Positions 21,567 through 33,642 of a DNA stretch of 64,000 nucleotides are shown here, piece by piece (position 1 is the first letter of the stretch; every line of letters begins with the position of its first letter). Source of the stretch: Physcia stellaris (Eukaryota > Ascomycota > Lecanoromycetes > Caliciales > Physciaceae); contig JABSSW010000003.1 of NCBI GenBank assembly GCA_018902385.1, positions 1,116,001 through 1,180,000 of the forward strand, given 5' to 3'. The translations under genes and the position numbers were made by a program. A model generated the notes under the pieces. The model did no database searches and was not told the DNA's origin. It saw only the letters and a program-made list of their open reading frames with translations.

Positions 21567-24500
21567 ATGGATATCAACTCATTATTGTCGCCGTCAGAAG
21601 AGCGTACCTCACCCTCGGCGAAACCCTCGCCTCGGAAGTCCAGGAAGCGCACCTCCAAAAACGCGATCTCATCATCTCCACACACCTCCACGACTTCGGC
21701 CCCCATCCCACTCCACAGTGCCACCCTACAAGCTCAGCCATCGCCACCTATATCGAACCCGACCTCCCATCTTCGCATGCACGCAACAGGGACACCGCCA
21801 GCAGATTTCCGGACAGCTAGGCAGCCGTCAACACCAGGCATGGATACATTGGCAGACCTGGCTTCCATGCAACATCACCAACAGACTGCGCGGGAGAATG
21901 CTGGCGGTTTGAGGAGTACGGAAATATATGACCCGGCATTAAAATCGATAGCAAGGCCACAGGGGTGAGTCTCTTTCAAGTTTATTCCAGAGCTCGCTCG
22001 CCCCGGACAGATATGAGTGCCGAAAATAGCGAGATCACGGTTTCTCGACCTTGGAATACAAATCGCCAATGTGTTGAACAAGCTTTGGGATTGGTTTGTT
22101 CCCACGTGCGGTCGCCACGTGCTCATGTCCCTTCACCCTCATCTCTGTCCAGGCGAATTGAGGCTTCTCCGAAAACCCTCCATGGATATGTCCTGGGGCT
22201 CAATGCTTGGCAAGGACTAGAATCGAAAATGCTGACTTTAGTATCGTGAGCAGTGCGTTACGAGGCTCGATAGATCTCACAATGGCGGATCCACCCCCTC
22301 AACTGTCATCACCACGAACATACTCAACGAGTTCCTTGTCAGAGGCCGATTTGCAGAAGGTAGCGCAACTGATAGAATATCTAGCAACGAATCCGCTAGC
22401 CTTTGAGACTCACGTTCAGCTCATCAAACTCTTACATCAAGGTCTCGAATCACATGTCTTCTCCAATTCCTCGTCAAGATCCCGCGCAAACCCTCATTCC
22501 TACGATCTGCTCCAGGATCTACAGAGTGCGCGAGAAACGATGAGTGCACGGTTTGCTTTGGGTGAAGAATTATGGATAAGCTGGATACAGGATCAACAAT
22601 TACTGGCCGATTCGCTTGAGGACAAAATCGCGGTTATAGAGGCATGCCAGAAGGCCGTAGACGAGGAATCGGGCAGTATCGTACTATGGCTGCTGTATGC
22701 GAATTGGATGCTCTCCCTTTACAAAAATGCCAATCCACAAGATCGTCGTATCCTCAATTTGACAGACCCTCCGGCTGAGGACCCGAATTGGTCCGAGGAA
22801 GACAGAATTGTTGCGCGAGAGGTATGCAGCTGGCAGCAAATGCTTGACGTTTGGAGACAGGGAGTTCAAGAGACAAAATGGCGGATAAGCGATAGTCACC
22901 AGGTATGGGACCGCTACACGGAACTTCTTCTGCAAGACCTTGCAATGACCCCAGTGAGGGAAGGGGTCGAAGCAATGAAATTCCATTTCACAGACCGACT
23001 GGCCACGCCGCACGCCAATTGGGATCAGACACTTCAGTCGTTCTCGACGTTTATGTCTCGGTATGACAATGCTGTGTACGAGGAGACGATGGTAGGGGCT
23101 ACACAGCAAGGCGCCGAAGCAAAAGCGCGGTATGCTCTGCGGGAGAGCCACGAGATCGAATTGGAGCGGTCACGAGGAAGTGGTGATACGGATGCTGAGT
23201 GGACCGCCTACACCAATTACATTGACTGGGAATTTTCTCAGAGCCGTAAAAAGGGCGCATTCAGTTTTGACTTAATAAATGCTCTCTATCAGCGTGCTAC
23301 TCTCCGCTTTCCAACCGATGCATCTTTATGGGAAGGATTTGTCATGTTTCTGAACGACGAGACCAAGTCCTGTGCAAGGAGAGGCTTATCGCCCTTGCCC
23401 GTCCTGGACCATGCAACGAGGCACTGTCCCTGGGCTGGGACGCTCTGGGCTCAATATCTTCTCGCGGCTGAACGGGAGGATCGGCCGTTTTCCAACATGG
23501 AACAAATAAAGCATAAGGCAACCAGTTCAGGTACACTTGATGCTGGGGGTATGGAAGAAGTGCTCAAAGTGCATACTGCATGGTGCGGCTTTCTTCGGCG
23601 CAGGGCTTTCATGCCAGATTCGACAGACGAAGACCAAGATGTAGCGGAAGTTGGCATTCGGTCTGCAATTGAGGACATGAATACGCTAGGACGCAGCAAA
23701 TACGGAGAAGAGTATCAAGGAGATCCTAATTTCCGTCTAGAAAGAATCTATATCAAATATCTGACCCAGTGCCGAAATTGGCAGGGCGCAAGAGAAACTT
23801 GGAGAAGTCTCATACCGAAGCGGGGTGATAGTCAGGAGTTCTGGCTTCGCTTCTACTTGTGGGAAATGTCTACGTGGGGAAAGCTGGCATACAATGAGAA
23901 CGAACACACTGGTGCAGGTTCTGTAAAACCCAGCGAGGCGACTAAGGTCCTGCGAGAAGCGTTAAGAAGGCCAAAATTGGACTGGCCAGAGAGACTTCTG
24001 GAAGTTTTCCAATTTCATTGCGAAGATCATGAGGACGCCGAAGAACTACAGTCAGCCGTCGTTCTCATTTGGAAGACTAAGAGATTTCTCCGTAAACGAC
24101 GCGAAAGAGAAGCGGTCCAGGCTTATGAAGCAGCCCAGGCTCAGACAGAGCATCAACCTTCAATGCAGCAGGAAGTCTCGATGGAATCGACAGCTACTCA
24201 CCAAAGCACGAAGCGGAAGCGAGATGATGAAGAAAACGACTTCGTTGAGGGTGGCACCAAAAGAGTTCGCCCAGAAGACCAGGATGCGGAGGTTCAGGCA
24301 CACTCTTTGGCTCCCTCATCTGCGTTCAAGCGTGACCGCGAGAATGCAACTGTTGTCATTAAGAACCTGCCAGCTGAGGCTTCAGAAACCCGGATACGGC
24401 AATATTTCCGAGACGTAAGTTGTTCTCATTTGAGCCCCTATTGACGGTCTGACTTCTTACCAGTGTGGCGCAATCAACAGCTTGAAATTTCTGCGCGACG

Positions 24501-25859
24501 GTAATGGAGAATCAGCTACCGCGACTATCGAATTCGAGTCGAGGGAGGATGTCCTTACTGCTCAGACGAAGGATATGAAGAGTTTCGATGGACGAGATAT
24601 CCAAGTCCAAGTTGGCAGTGGCTTCACACTGTATGTCACCAATTATCCCCCGGCCGCAGACGAGGCCTGGATTCGCCAGAAATTCGGACCTGTAAGTCTC
24701 CTCTCCTTTTCTAGTAAACAAATAAATACTGATACTATTGGTGCAGTATGGCGAGATAGTCGACATCCGCTTTCCTTCGCTCAAGTTCAATACACATCGA
24801 CGGTTTTGCTACATTCAATTCAAATTGCCAAGCCAAGCACGCGCCGCTACAGAGCTCGACGGCCAAAAACTTGACGGGAAGCTCCCCATCACTGCCAAGC
24901 TCTCTGATCCGGCACACAAGCAGGACCGGCATGGCGCAATGCACGAAGGTCGTGAGCTCTACATTGCCAATGTCGATTGGTCTGCGACCAAGCAAGAAGT
25001 CAAAGAGGCTTTCTCTCGGTTCGGTGAGGTGGAAAATGTCAGAATACCTCTTAAGGTTGGGGGCGGAAGCAAAGGCATAGCCTTCGTAATATTTGCTGGT
25101 CAGGTAAGTGATGTGAACCATAGTACCCTAGCGAAAGCCATGATCTTGACGCTGCTACAGGAATCGGCCACCAAAGCCCTAGAAATGAACTTGACTAGGT
25201 TCAAGTCCCGCGTCATTAGCGTTACTCCATCCACCGATGACAAGAGCAAGCGTCAAGCAACAACCATCATCAATCCTGCGACTTCACGCTCCTCCTTTTC
25301 TCCTACGCCTGATCCTAGCAACGCCAACGGCCTCGACACAGCATCTGCAGCCTCACCAGCGACCCAGTCTTCCGCTACCCAGACAAAGTCCGCGGCGCCG
25401 AGCGATAGAAGCTCAAGAACTATCGGTCTACTCAATGTACCCGACACCTACACATCTGACCGAGTTCGCGTCCTTGCCGAAACCCACGGCGCTCTAGTAA
25501 AGATCCAACTCCGTCCCGACCACCAAGGTGCCATCCTGGAATACGTCGATGCTGTCGGCGCAGGGAAAGCGGGCCTGGCGCTTGACGGCCATGAGATTGA
25601 AGCTGGGCGAAAGCTGCGAGTAGGCACTATTGCAGAGCTATTCAAAGAGAAGCCCGAAACTAAGAGTGATAAGATTGGGACGGCGAAGAAGAAGGACGCG
25701 CCACTGCAGGGTATGATGCCGATTCGGCGGCCTAATCAACCTGGTGCGAGAAGAGGCGGCAGGGGAGGCCTAGGGTTCAAGAGAGGGGGAGGGGAGGGAA
25801 CGGCGGGAGGAGGCCCGAAGAGTAATGCTGATTTCAAGGCTATGTTGCTCAAGGAATAG
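21567..25859 (+). CDS. PRP24: U4/U6 snRNP recycling factor Prp24/SART3
   Basis: Five exons (21567-21964, 22242-24414, 24464-24691, 24747-25103, 25161-25859) give 1284 residues. Prp24/SART3 anneals U4 and U6 snRNA in the nucleus during spliceosome recycling. A disordered N-terminus (MDINSLLSPSEERTS, then GMDTLADLASMQ) is followed by a long helical region of HAT (half-TPR) repeats, about 160-760, with W..YI.WE-type signatures such as EWTAYTNYIDWEF. Four RRMs start near residues 833 (VVIKNLP), 911 (LYVTNYP), 1002 (LYIANVD) and 1137 (RTIGLLNVP). The C-terminal SNADFKAMLLKE is the SNFFL-type box that binds the Lsm2-8 ring. The first intron is 277 nt and carries a MITE-like sequence; its 3' site is uncertain (AG at 22220, 22241 or 22253, all in phase). 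Confidence 0.93.
21995..22160. mobile_element. MITE-related sequence inside PRP24 intron 1
   Basis: The left arm CTCGCCCCGGACAGATATGA and the reverse complement of the right arm TTCGCCTGGACAGAGATGAG are inverted copies of each other, and the left arm plus the next 25 bases match the right end of the element at 18111-18326 (GAGTGC, AAAATAG, ATCAC in the same order). It makes this intron about five times the usual length. Confidence 0.55.
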
Positions 25860-26790
25860 GAGCGATATGGTAACTGCACAGTTTGGTCGCATATCTGGAG
25901 CTTTGAACCAATTCAGGGGTGACATGGAGAAGGCCCCCTCAATATGTGTAGAGCATTTTGGTATGAGACTTAGCCAGGTCAGAGGCTTTACCAGAGTTTT
26001 GCAATATGACCAGAGCAAGGAAGAAGTTGCTCAACAAACTTACCTTACCAACGGCTCCGTCTTACGAAGGTACCTTATGCCTCCATATCTGGAACCTCCT
26101 TGACGCAGGGCCAGGATCTATTGTGCTTCATCCAGGATCAGACTACTTCACCAACCTACTACGCTTTGTACGCGAAGGACCGCGTACGACTCTTACAATC
26201 CGGAAGGGTTTCACCACTGGAACCGATCATCTGGGATCTAGTCAAGAGCCAAAGCATGGGGATTCAGCTAAGGGCACGACATCAACTCGCTGAGGCGCTT
26301 AGGTTGTATCCCATAGGCTGGTATGGTGCAATTGTGCACCTCCGTCAATTTCTAAACATGGTAAGACGCGTACCCGTTCTTAGCACGAAGCGGACGATTG
26401 TGATATGATCAAGGCATCATCTGATAAATCCCATCCCAAATCGGTGGGTTCGTACAGCCCATGGAATAGTATTTTCCGTTTGACAGGTATGTTCGAATAC
26501 TATTCTACCCTTTCCCTTGACAGAAAAGGGCGTTCCCAGTGGTATAGAGATCCCAACATTGAGCTATAATCTTTCGCGTAATACGATAATTGTAGATGTG
26601 TCGATAGCAGCGTTTACTGCGGTATTCGCGTGATGCTGGCCAAGTGAATGGAGCCACTGCTTTGAAGCAATGTTTGATGACATCTCCAAGCAAACAGTCC
26701 CATGAGGTTTCGAGGCAGGTATTGTCTGAAATCTTTTTCATAAATGTTGATGATGTCCTGTCCTCTAAATCCTAACATTCAACTACAACA
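25860..26790. other. Intergenic, no supported gene
   Basis: Only short frames without family resemblance. The last about 60 bp are the leader of the CCCH gene (CTACAACA before ATG). Confidence 0.5.
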
Positions 26791-27832
26791 ATGTCCGACA
26801 ATCAGAGACCGCAAAACCCCATAACGAAGCTACCTCTAACCTGCTTCTTCTGGAACAACGGTAGATGCACCAAAAGCAACGAGGAATGTAGATTTCATCA
26901 CGAAGATACTGGTGTCGTTGCGCGGCCACCTGGGACCCCAGCTGACCAGGAGTTGACCTGCTATTACTGGAGCAGGGGACAGTGTGACCTACCTGCTGCT
27001 GCATGTCATTACGCACATTACGATACTGGCCAAGTAGCACCAGCACCAAGAAGGCCCTCGGAAGTCAGCGCGCGCCAACAAGGACTCGTACAGAATCATG
27101 TCGCCTTTGGCCAATCCAGACAACATCTAATCGGGGAAGGTGAGTATGTATTGCGAGAACTTTGGTTTCTTTGCTAAGGATAGTACAGTACCTACAGCGG
27201 ATGTTCTAGTACCGAGATCTCGCCCCATCGCTGGTAGCCAACCACCATTGCCAATTCTGGGGCAAGAGCAGCGATCTCTACCACATTCCTTCTTTCTAGG
27301 GCTTTCGAATATTCCTCTAAGCCTCCCAGGACTCCACACGAGTACTGATTCGCACCTTCCAACCGAATCTTCGCCGTATTATCAGTATGAACAACCATCT
27401 TTATCCTATCCCCACCATGCAGAGCCTGTTGAGAGGCAATCGCCAGTACCAAATGACCAACTCATCGGATCGAACCGAAGATTGAGCACCCGATATTCAC
27501 ATCAAGGCAATGTACCTTTTCAGCGTGGTCTACTAGTCGACAGCGGACAGCCTCATGATAGGATGCAAGAAATGGATTCAGAAACAGTGATAGCGGGAAG
27601 ACGGCGTGGAGATACTCCCTATAGTCCATCCAATGGGTCTACCTTGATCGACATCGAGACAGACAGCAAGGTGGCAGAGCTCGCCGAACAGGGAGAGTAT
27701 CCTAACCGTGAGGATGTCAGACGGTCAGTGGTCGCAGTTAGGATACAGGGGATCCCTAGGGTTTCCTCGTCGAATGGTTGGGAGCGGCTGATCGACGATG
27801 TCAAGGAACGCAATAGACACAGGCAACCATGA
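26791..27832 (+). CDS. Twin-CCCH zinc-finger protein
   Basis: Two exons (26791-27139, 27189-27832; intron GTGAGT...TACAG, in phase) give 330 residues. Two fingers lie near the N-terminus: LTCFFWNNGRCTKSNEEC..FHH (about 17-38) and LTCYYWSRGQCDLPAAAC..YAH (about 51-72). Both are spaced C-x7-C-x6-C-x3-H and both end in DTG, a pairing I know from uncharacterised proteins of filamentous ascomycetes. CCCH fingers of this spacing usually bind RNA. The remaining 250 residues are polar and disordered, rich in Pro, Ser and Tyr in the first half. The function is not known; an RNA-binding role is inferred from the fingers only. Confidence 0.8.
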
Positions 27833-28841
27833 GCATGGAGATTTGCAGGTATGTTATCTACTATATCGCCCACGGGAAGCACAGCTGATAACTTCGACAC
27901 TTTCAAGTCGCTTGAGGAATTGTACGATACCTACTCTAGGTGAGGTCCAACCATTTGGGTCTCGGGCTATTTAGTGTTTCATCTAGGCGCATGACGAAGT
28001 GCACCGCTGAGAGCGCCTGATGACTTGAGAAGAAAAAAGATGCCTGTCCAAGATACGATATACAGTCAGCACTGCCTTATGTTTGGACTGTCGAGCATTT
28101 CGATCATGAAACATAACCATGTTCGGTACTTCGGGTGAATCCCGATAAAAAGCAACTGGCCAATGCATGTTCAGGCCCTTCTTTTGCACGGATGGTTTTC
28201 TGGATTGGGCCATACTGGACGAATCATCAAGTAAAATTGTTCTTGTCCTTCTGTTACTACCTACATGCACAAGAATGATAGCTATTTAAGCTAGTATGTA
28301 TCCGGATGTTGTGAGTACGGAGAATGCAAACACCGTCCTCATAGCTATTCGAGACCTTCCCTGCTCCTTCCATGGGCATTTCTTAGTATAATCAGATACA
28401 AAGCCATGCAAGACAGCAGCGTATAACGGCTATCCATCTCTTCTAAGTTTCATTCTATGCCGATGTGTCAGGGTGGGGAATAATGAAAATTATTTGCCTT
28501 TCCACCGTCGTCGGACCACCGATTGTCGATTGCCAGAAATTTCTATTCATCTATCCACTTTTGGACGATTCTGGTATTTAAATTGGGACAGAAATGACCA
28601 ATGTGAATAAACGTAAGTATTACCGGAGTACAGCTAGATTGGTATTTGGAAGACAATAGGAATGGTCTAGTGAACAAATGCCGCAGCGCGGCAATAGCGG
28701 ACTAGATGACTATTCTCATACGAACAGCTATAAGCGCATCCCAAGAGAAGTTCTCGTGACTTCTCATCTATCTCAGATGCTAGTTCGCTCAGTGAGAATC
28801 CCGATACAAAGCACGACCGACCAAAATTTCGCGGTTTGTCG
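27833..28841. other. Intergenic, no supported gene
   Basis: AT-rich in places (28480-28620). No frame with family resemblance was found. Confidence 0.5.
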
Positions 28842-29465
28842 ATGATGCTCTATAGTAGCCTACTACACTATACCTACCTACCGATTCTCTATAATCTATT
28901 ATCGGTTCCATCGGCAGTTTTAAGTTTTCCTTCAACAACCGTCTCTCCTACTGTCCCCGGAAGAGCGAGCAATAATTCTTCACCTCAAAATCTTGTCTTG
29001 AACCCCAACACATTATCAGCTCCATCTCGGCATAGGCGCTCAGACCCTGCCTCCTGGCCCACAACACCTTTCCACGTCCACATCCCCACGAGGGCTCCTC
29101 CTTATGCAGGATATCCACTCCAAGTTCTTTCCGCTTCCCCTGTCTTCGGCTCCAAACTCGCAAAGATGGCCATCACGTCAGCCTGTCAGGACATGATCAA
29201 TTGGATAGACACCTCCCCTCCGCTGTTCGAGTCCTACATCTCCAGATCGCATACGATCATCCACAGGTTTGACGGTAACGGCATCTTAACACTGGATCTG
29301 GTACCGGGATTGGACAGAGAAAGACTCAGGCGTTGCGCGGGTTGGAGCTGTTCCGGGCTCTGGTGGGCCGGTACGGAGAGGCAGGCTGGAATTCGAGCTT
29401 TTGGAAGGTGGAATTGTGAGGGGACGGGGCTGAGTCGATGTGAGGTCATGATACTCGAGAGCTGA
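28842..29465 (+). CDS. Small hypothetical protein, C-terminal frame doubtful
   Basis: A single open frame of 207 residues from ATG 28842. A hydrophobic start (LLHYTYLPILYNLLSVPSAV) looks like a signal peptide. The part from SWPTTPFHVHIPT through HRFDGNGILTLDLVPG resembles a loose family of short fungal proteins in which an N-terminal WP/PY motif leads to helix-strand repeats; it has no known function. After LVPGLDRE the given frame turns Cys/Trp/Arg-rich. One extra A in the A3 run at 29320-29322 would instead give KTQALRGLELFRALVGRYGE then WNSSFWKVEL and a stop, which is more protein-like and fits the family pattern. Which end is right is open. A dispersed repeat copy follows at 29797. Confidence 0.45.
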   Translation: MMLYSSLLHYTYLPILYNLLSVPSAVLSFPSTTVSPTVPGRASNNSSPQNLVLNPNTLSAPSRHRRSDPASWPTTPFHVHIPTRAPPYAGYPLQVLSASPVFGSKLAKMAITSACQDMINWIDTSPPLFESYISRSHTIIHRFDGNGILTLDLVPGLDRERLRRCAGWSCSGLWWAGTERQAGIRAFGRWNCEGTGLSRCEVMILES

Positions 29466-30139
29466 TTGTTGTTGAAGCTAGTGGGGACTGCTAAATGGGT
29501 AGTGCATTTGCTTTCCTTTCTTGTTCACTTTCTTGTCTTGAATAGGTGACGTTGCTTTCCTAATAGCGGGATTAGGGCCCGGGATCTGCCGTAGATGGCG
29601 AGATTCTCCAAATCCGAAGAAAGCCTCGCGGATCACTCGATCTAACACAGGTTGAGTGCCGGGTTCAGGACAGCCTGGCGATGGGAAGGATATCGAATCT
29701 CAAATTTCGGTCGTAGTACGTGTGAGGTGGGTAGTCATTCGACGGTCAGGTGGGTTTATATTGATGTGTCACGGCACTTGAGGACATGAAAGCTACTTAC
29801 TTAGTATCCCATGGTTTGGTAAATAAGTGGTGCTAATTTGTAGGACACCTACGATTACCCGACTTAGGGCGGAGTCAGAAAATGATGTTGTCTTGATATT
29901 GGTTTCATATGCTTTGTGCCAAACACGGGTAAGCGTGTTGTCATATTGGTGTATCGATGGCGATGTATGTGAGGCAACTAAAGGGTCGAAGCGAAGTATT
30001 TAGGGAAGGTACTACCAACATTGACACGCTATCATTGCGATGCAAAGGTTGTTTGTGCCGTTTCAAATAGCGTGCAACACAGATATACAGTTGAATTCAG
30101 GAGGACCTGCTGAAGCGAACGAAAGTCGACACGATAATC
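29466..30139. other. 3' flanks with dispersed repeat
   Basis: No gene. Contains repeat copy 2 (29797-29975). Confidence 0.5.
29797..29975 (+). repeat. Dispersed 3'-flank repeat, copy 2
   Basis: Aligns with 46692-46905 over its whole length: CATGGT.TGGTA, GTGGTGCTAATTT, TACGATTACCCGACTTAGG, then GTGCCAAACACGGGTA, TTGTCATATTGG and TGGCGATG, in that order. There is no long open frame. Confidence 0.7.
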
Positions 30140-32761
30140 TCACATTTTACCCAGCCCATCCAGAAAAGCCTTGAACTCTGCCTCCGCGGTCTTGTCTTTC
30201 GCGAGTGCTCCGAGAAACCAATTCGCCAACTGTGAGGTTCTGCATCTGCATACAGGCGCAGACAACGGACCCCAATCCGCCAGCCCATCGCCGTGTTTTT
30301 TCCATTTCACCAATCTCTCATCGTCATTAGCTGCCTCGAACAAATCCACCAGATCTATCGGCGGTCCACCAGTACACGCCGGACATGCACGTGTGTAATA
30401 GGCAAATGAGCAGACAACGATAGCGCTCTTCAGCAGACCGACGATGGCCAGCGGGTTGAGACGGAGGCGATTTGCAAACGTCGGGTTGGCAAATTCTATT
30501 GCCACTACTTTCACTATTTGAGCCGCATTCCACACCGCGATCCGCGCACACGAGGACTCGATCCAGCCTCGATGTCGTGCTTTGTTCTTCCTCGTCGCTC
30601 CAGATGTGCCAGAGCGACACTTGAAGCAGCAGCCCTGGCCTTGAAGCAGCTTGAGAGGAGCATGAAGTACGAGGGCTGAATAGTGCCACAATATGATGCT
30701 CAGAGGGGCACACTTGTGATCAGCACTCTTTGTAGAGGCGGAAAAGTAGTTTTGCCAGAGCTGGCAGTCATTCTCCATGTTGGCTCGCCAGAGGTCAAGA
30801 CGAGAGCGCCATTTCACGACCTGGTCACTCGGTCGTGAATTGGCTATGAGCTCGTCGGAATCGCAACTGTGGGCTTCGTGTGCCGTTTCCCATATTCCGG
30901 CCTGGAATGAGCAGAGGCCGAGGTGGTAGTCTATCTCTGTGAGGTGGTAATGAAGTTGGTGGCGATATTCATGGTCGAGGGCATCACGCACAAGAAAGCA
31001 AAATCTCGCCTTTTCGCGTCCTGCAGGCTCGTTCCATTGAAGTGCCCGTCGGTCATCCTGACTAGCAGCGGTCCACAGATGCGTCGACTTGGGAAGAGGA
31101 ATCGAGATTTCCTGATAGCGGACAGAAGGTGGATGATCGACGAGAAGACCGAGAAACGCATCAATGCGCAGAACAGAGAATGCCAGCCTGAGTGAATCAG
31201 CATGAGAAATTCTGGCCATGTGAAGTGACTCGAAGTCAAGGGAAGTGGGTGTGGTGAGGTACCTATGCAGCTGTTCCTGGGCCAGCCAAGAATCAAAAGG
31301 AGAGTCCTCCGAGTCCTCCGTTCCCTGGTCAGTGTACTGACCGCTGAAAACCTCTTGGTGACGGCAGTGCGATATGAGGATACCGTTGAGGTAGACTGCT
31401 CTTGCCAGCATTCCCTCTGTCGTCTGGATCGATATGAGTCAAGCGACATTCCTCGGTTGCAAGATACTTACGCGGCATCCTGTAGTGTACACGACACAAA
31501 GTAACAACGCTTGCAAAGTATGCAATGGTGCTGGTTGGATATTGCTGCCGGAAGAGGGGCTAGGTCCCTACATACCATGGTCAGCCGAAGTCTACTATAA
31601 GCGGTGTGATCAGGTCCAACCATACCAACAGGGTTGCGGTCACCGCATCAATTACGAGAGGAGCGAGGCCTACGTGATCTGGCAGATCTTGCAGCCAGCT
31701 AGCAAGCAGAAGCATGGAGCCCAACAAATCATGTGACGCATCTTCTAGCTTGAACGTCGGCGCATGTAGGATAGGCCAGTGTGGATGAATAGCTGAGAAG
31801 AATACCTGGACAAGCTGCTTAGTGGCTTGCGAATCTCTTGAAAGGCCATTTTGTAGATCTGCTATATGATCTGCTACGGTGGATGGAGGGGATCTAGATG
31901 AAGACGCAGATGACTGCGGTGCAGTCGACAACTCAGTTCTACATTGCGGCTCTACATCCGCCCAAACCGTGCTCTCTGAGCGCTCAATTGGTGCATCCGT
32001 GGTCGGGGGTAATATAAAAGCAGCATCTGCAGATGTCAGAGCAGCAAAAGTATCGGGAGCTTGCGCGCTTGTGACAGTATATACAGGCCACGGCTCAAGA
32101 CCATTCCCACTCAAGACGTTTGGATATGTCGCACCGAAACCCGCTGTTGGGAATGGTACCGACCAAGAGTCTTGCGCTGAGGAAAGCCAGGTCTGTTGGC
32201 CATCGCTATTGTTCGGTAATAGATTAGTAATCTCAGTCATGTTGCCGATATCCGTTGTCGTCATCTGGTCGTGGACATCTGAAGTACTATCTCCATTTAC
32301 ATTGACGATTTCCATATTCGTCCGGCTGTCCCGACTGGGACTGAAGCGGCTGCATTCGGTGCCATTGCGAGTGCACGATTGGCAGGGCGTATTGTCGTCG
32401 CACTTTAGCTTCCGTTTGTGGCAGGAAACACAGGCGACTAGGCTGCGATTGGTGTTGGACTCCTGTGAATGGTGTCCGACATGACGCTTCAGGACATCGC
32501 TACATCAGACAAATATCAGACCTGGCTTTGGGGGAATCGGGAGTGGGTCATCACTGTGGGGAAAAGGGATCACGCTTACCTCCGTGCATAGCGACGGCCA
32601 CAGATATGGCAGGCGTATTGACGTTGGGGGTCATGGGACTTGAGGTGTCGGTTGAGATGCTCTTTGCGATTGAACATCTTGTCACATCCGGGAACAGTGC
32701 ATCCCATGCGCTGAGCCTGTACCCCTGGCTGGGTGACTGTTGATTGCGCAATCGGATCCAT
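30140..32761 (-). CDS. Transcription factor with two C2H2 fingers and a Zn2Cys6 cluster
   Basis: Four exons (32761-32580, 32499-31626, 31567-31472, 31423-30140) give 811 residues, all introns GT-AG and in phase. Two C2H2 fingers come first (CTVPGCDKMFNRKEHLNRH; CHICGRRYARRSDVLKRH, split by intron 1), then a binuclear cluster spaced C-x2-C-x6-C-x5-C-x2-C-x6-C (CVSCHKRKLKC, CQSCTRNGTEC). A polar linker leads to the fungal-specific transcription-factor domain (PF04082-like) starting at FFSAIHPHWPILHAPTF and running through SMLLLASWL, HTLQALLLCVVY and GMLARAVYLN. The C-terminal GQGCCFKCR and CPACTGGPPIDLVDLF are also typical of this C2H2/Zn2Cys6 type. It would act in the nucleus. It shares its promoter with the NmrA-like gene and may regulate neighbours. 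The start is the first ATG in frame; a longer protein would need a non-ATG start. Confidence 0.9.
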
Positions 32762-33642
32762 GCTTTCGGGTAGTGTGGGCTGGACTGTGACTAAGCTCAA
32801 TCGGTCGAGAAGATGAGAAAAAAAAATGTTCGAAGTGGGCGGAAGGTCAATGGAAGGTAGATAGGAGGCATTAAGAGGCGGTCACAGGGAGCATCATCCA
32901 CGGTCCTTCGCAGGCAGCATCGAGGGTGCCACAGTCGCTGCTAATGGCGAAAGACAGCTTCGGTGGAGAGATGGCCCCATTGCGAGATGCAATGCTACAG
33001 TACTTCTGACTCTGGAAAAGTCCGGGCTGTCTGATTAGTGGACCGGGACGCGAGGACGATGCAAGTGATGAGATTGGCCCTTCCTCCGAACCCTGCAGTA
33101 GAACCGCCCTGAAACGCCATCAAACGCCATGCCGACTATCGGAGAATAGGCGTAGCGTCGAGAACCAGGTAAAACGGTAAAAGCCTAGCAGGGCGTCTTT
33201 TACATGCTTAGTGCTTAGTACTTAGTACAGACATAGACATAGGTACACGTTTCCTTCCGCTCTGGGGAAAGCGGGTGTCGGTCGGTCGATTGTGGCATGT
33301 GGGTCGTGGATCGGCCCGTGTGGGATTTAAGTGCGGAGCCATGGATGACAATTGAAGGGTAAACAGCTTGAGGCTGACTGACGCGATAATGATGCAATAT
33401 TGAGAGCTACCAAACCATGGCTTCTACCACCTGCTTACCCATTTCATCTGCCTCGAGACTGTGTAATACTGTCGTCGCTCATGTCAGCAGAGAAAGTGTT
33501 TCGCCCGGCAGCTTCACCACTCGCGCCAACTGCAGAAGAAAGGGACTTCCTTAAATTCACTTCAACTGCCTTCGTCGCCCTTCCAACTCCTCAACACTGA
33601 AACAGCAAACCGATCAAAACAGCATCTGACTCACCTGCTAAA
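32762..33642. promoter_or_regulatory. Divergent promoter, transcription factor / NmrA-like gene
   Basis: 881 bp without a gene. It contains AAACGCCAT twice, 10 bp apart (33112-33130), and three heptamers, GCTTAGT, GCTTAGT, ACTTAGT, head to tail (33206-33226). Either could be a factor-binding array. Confidence 0.4.
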
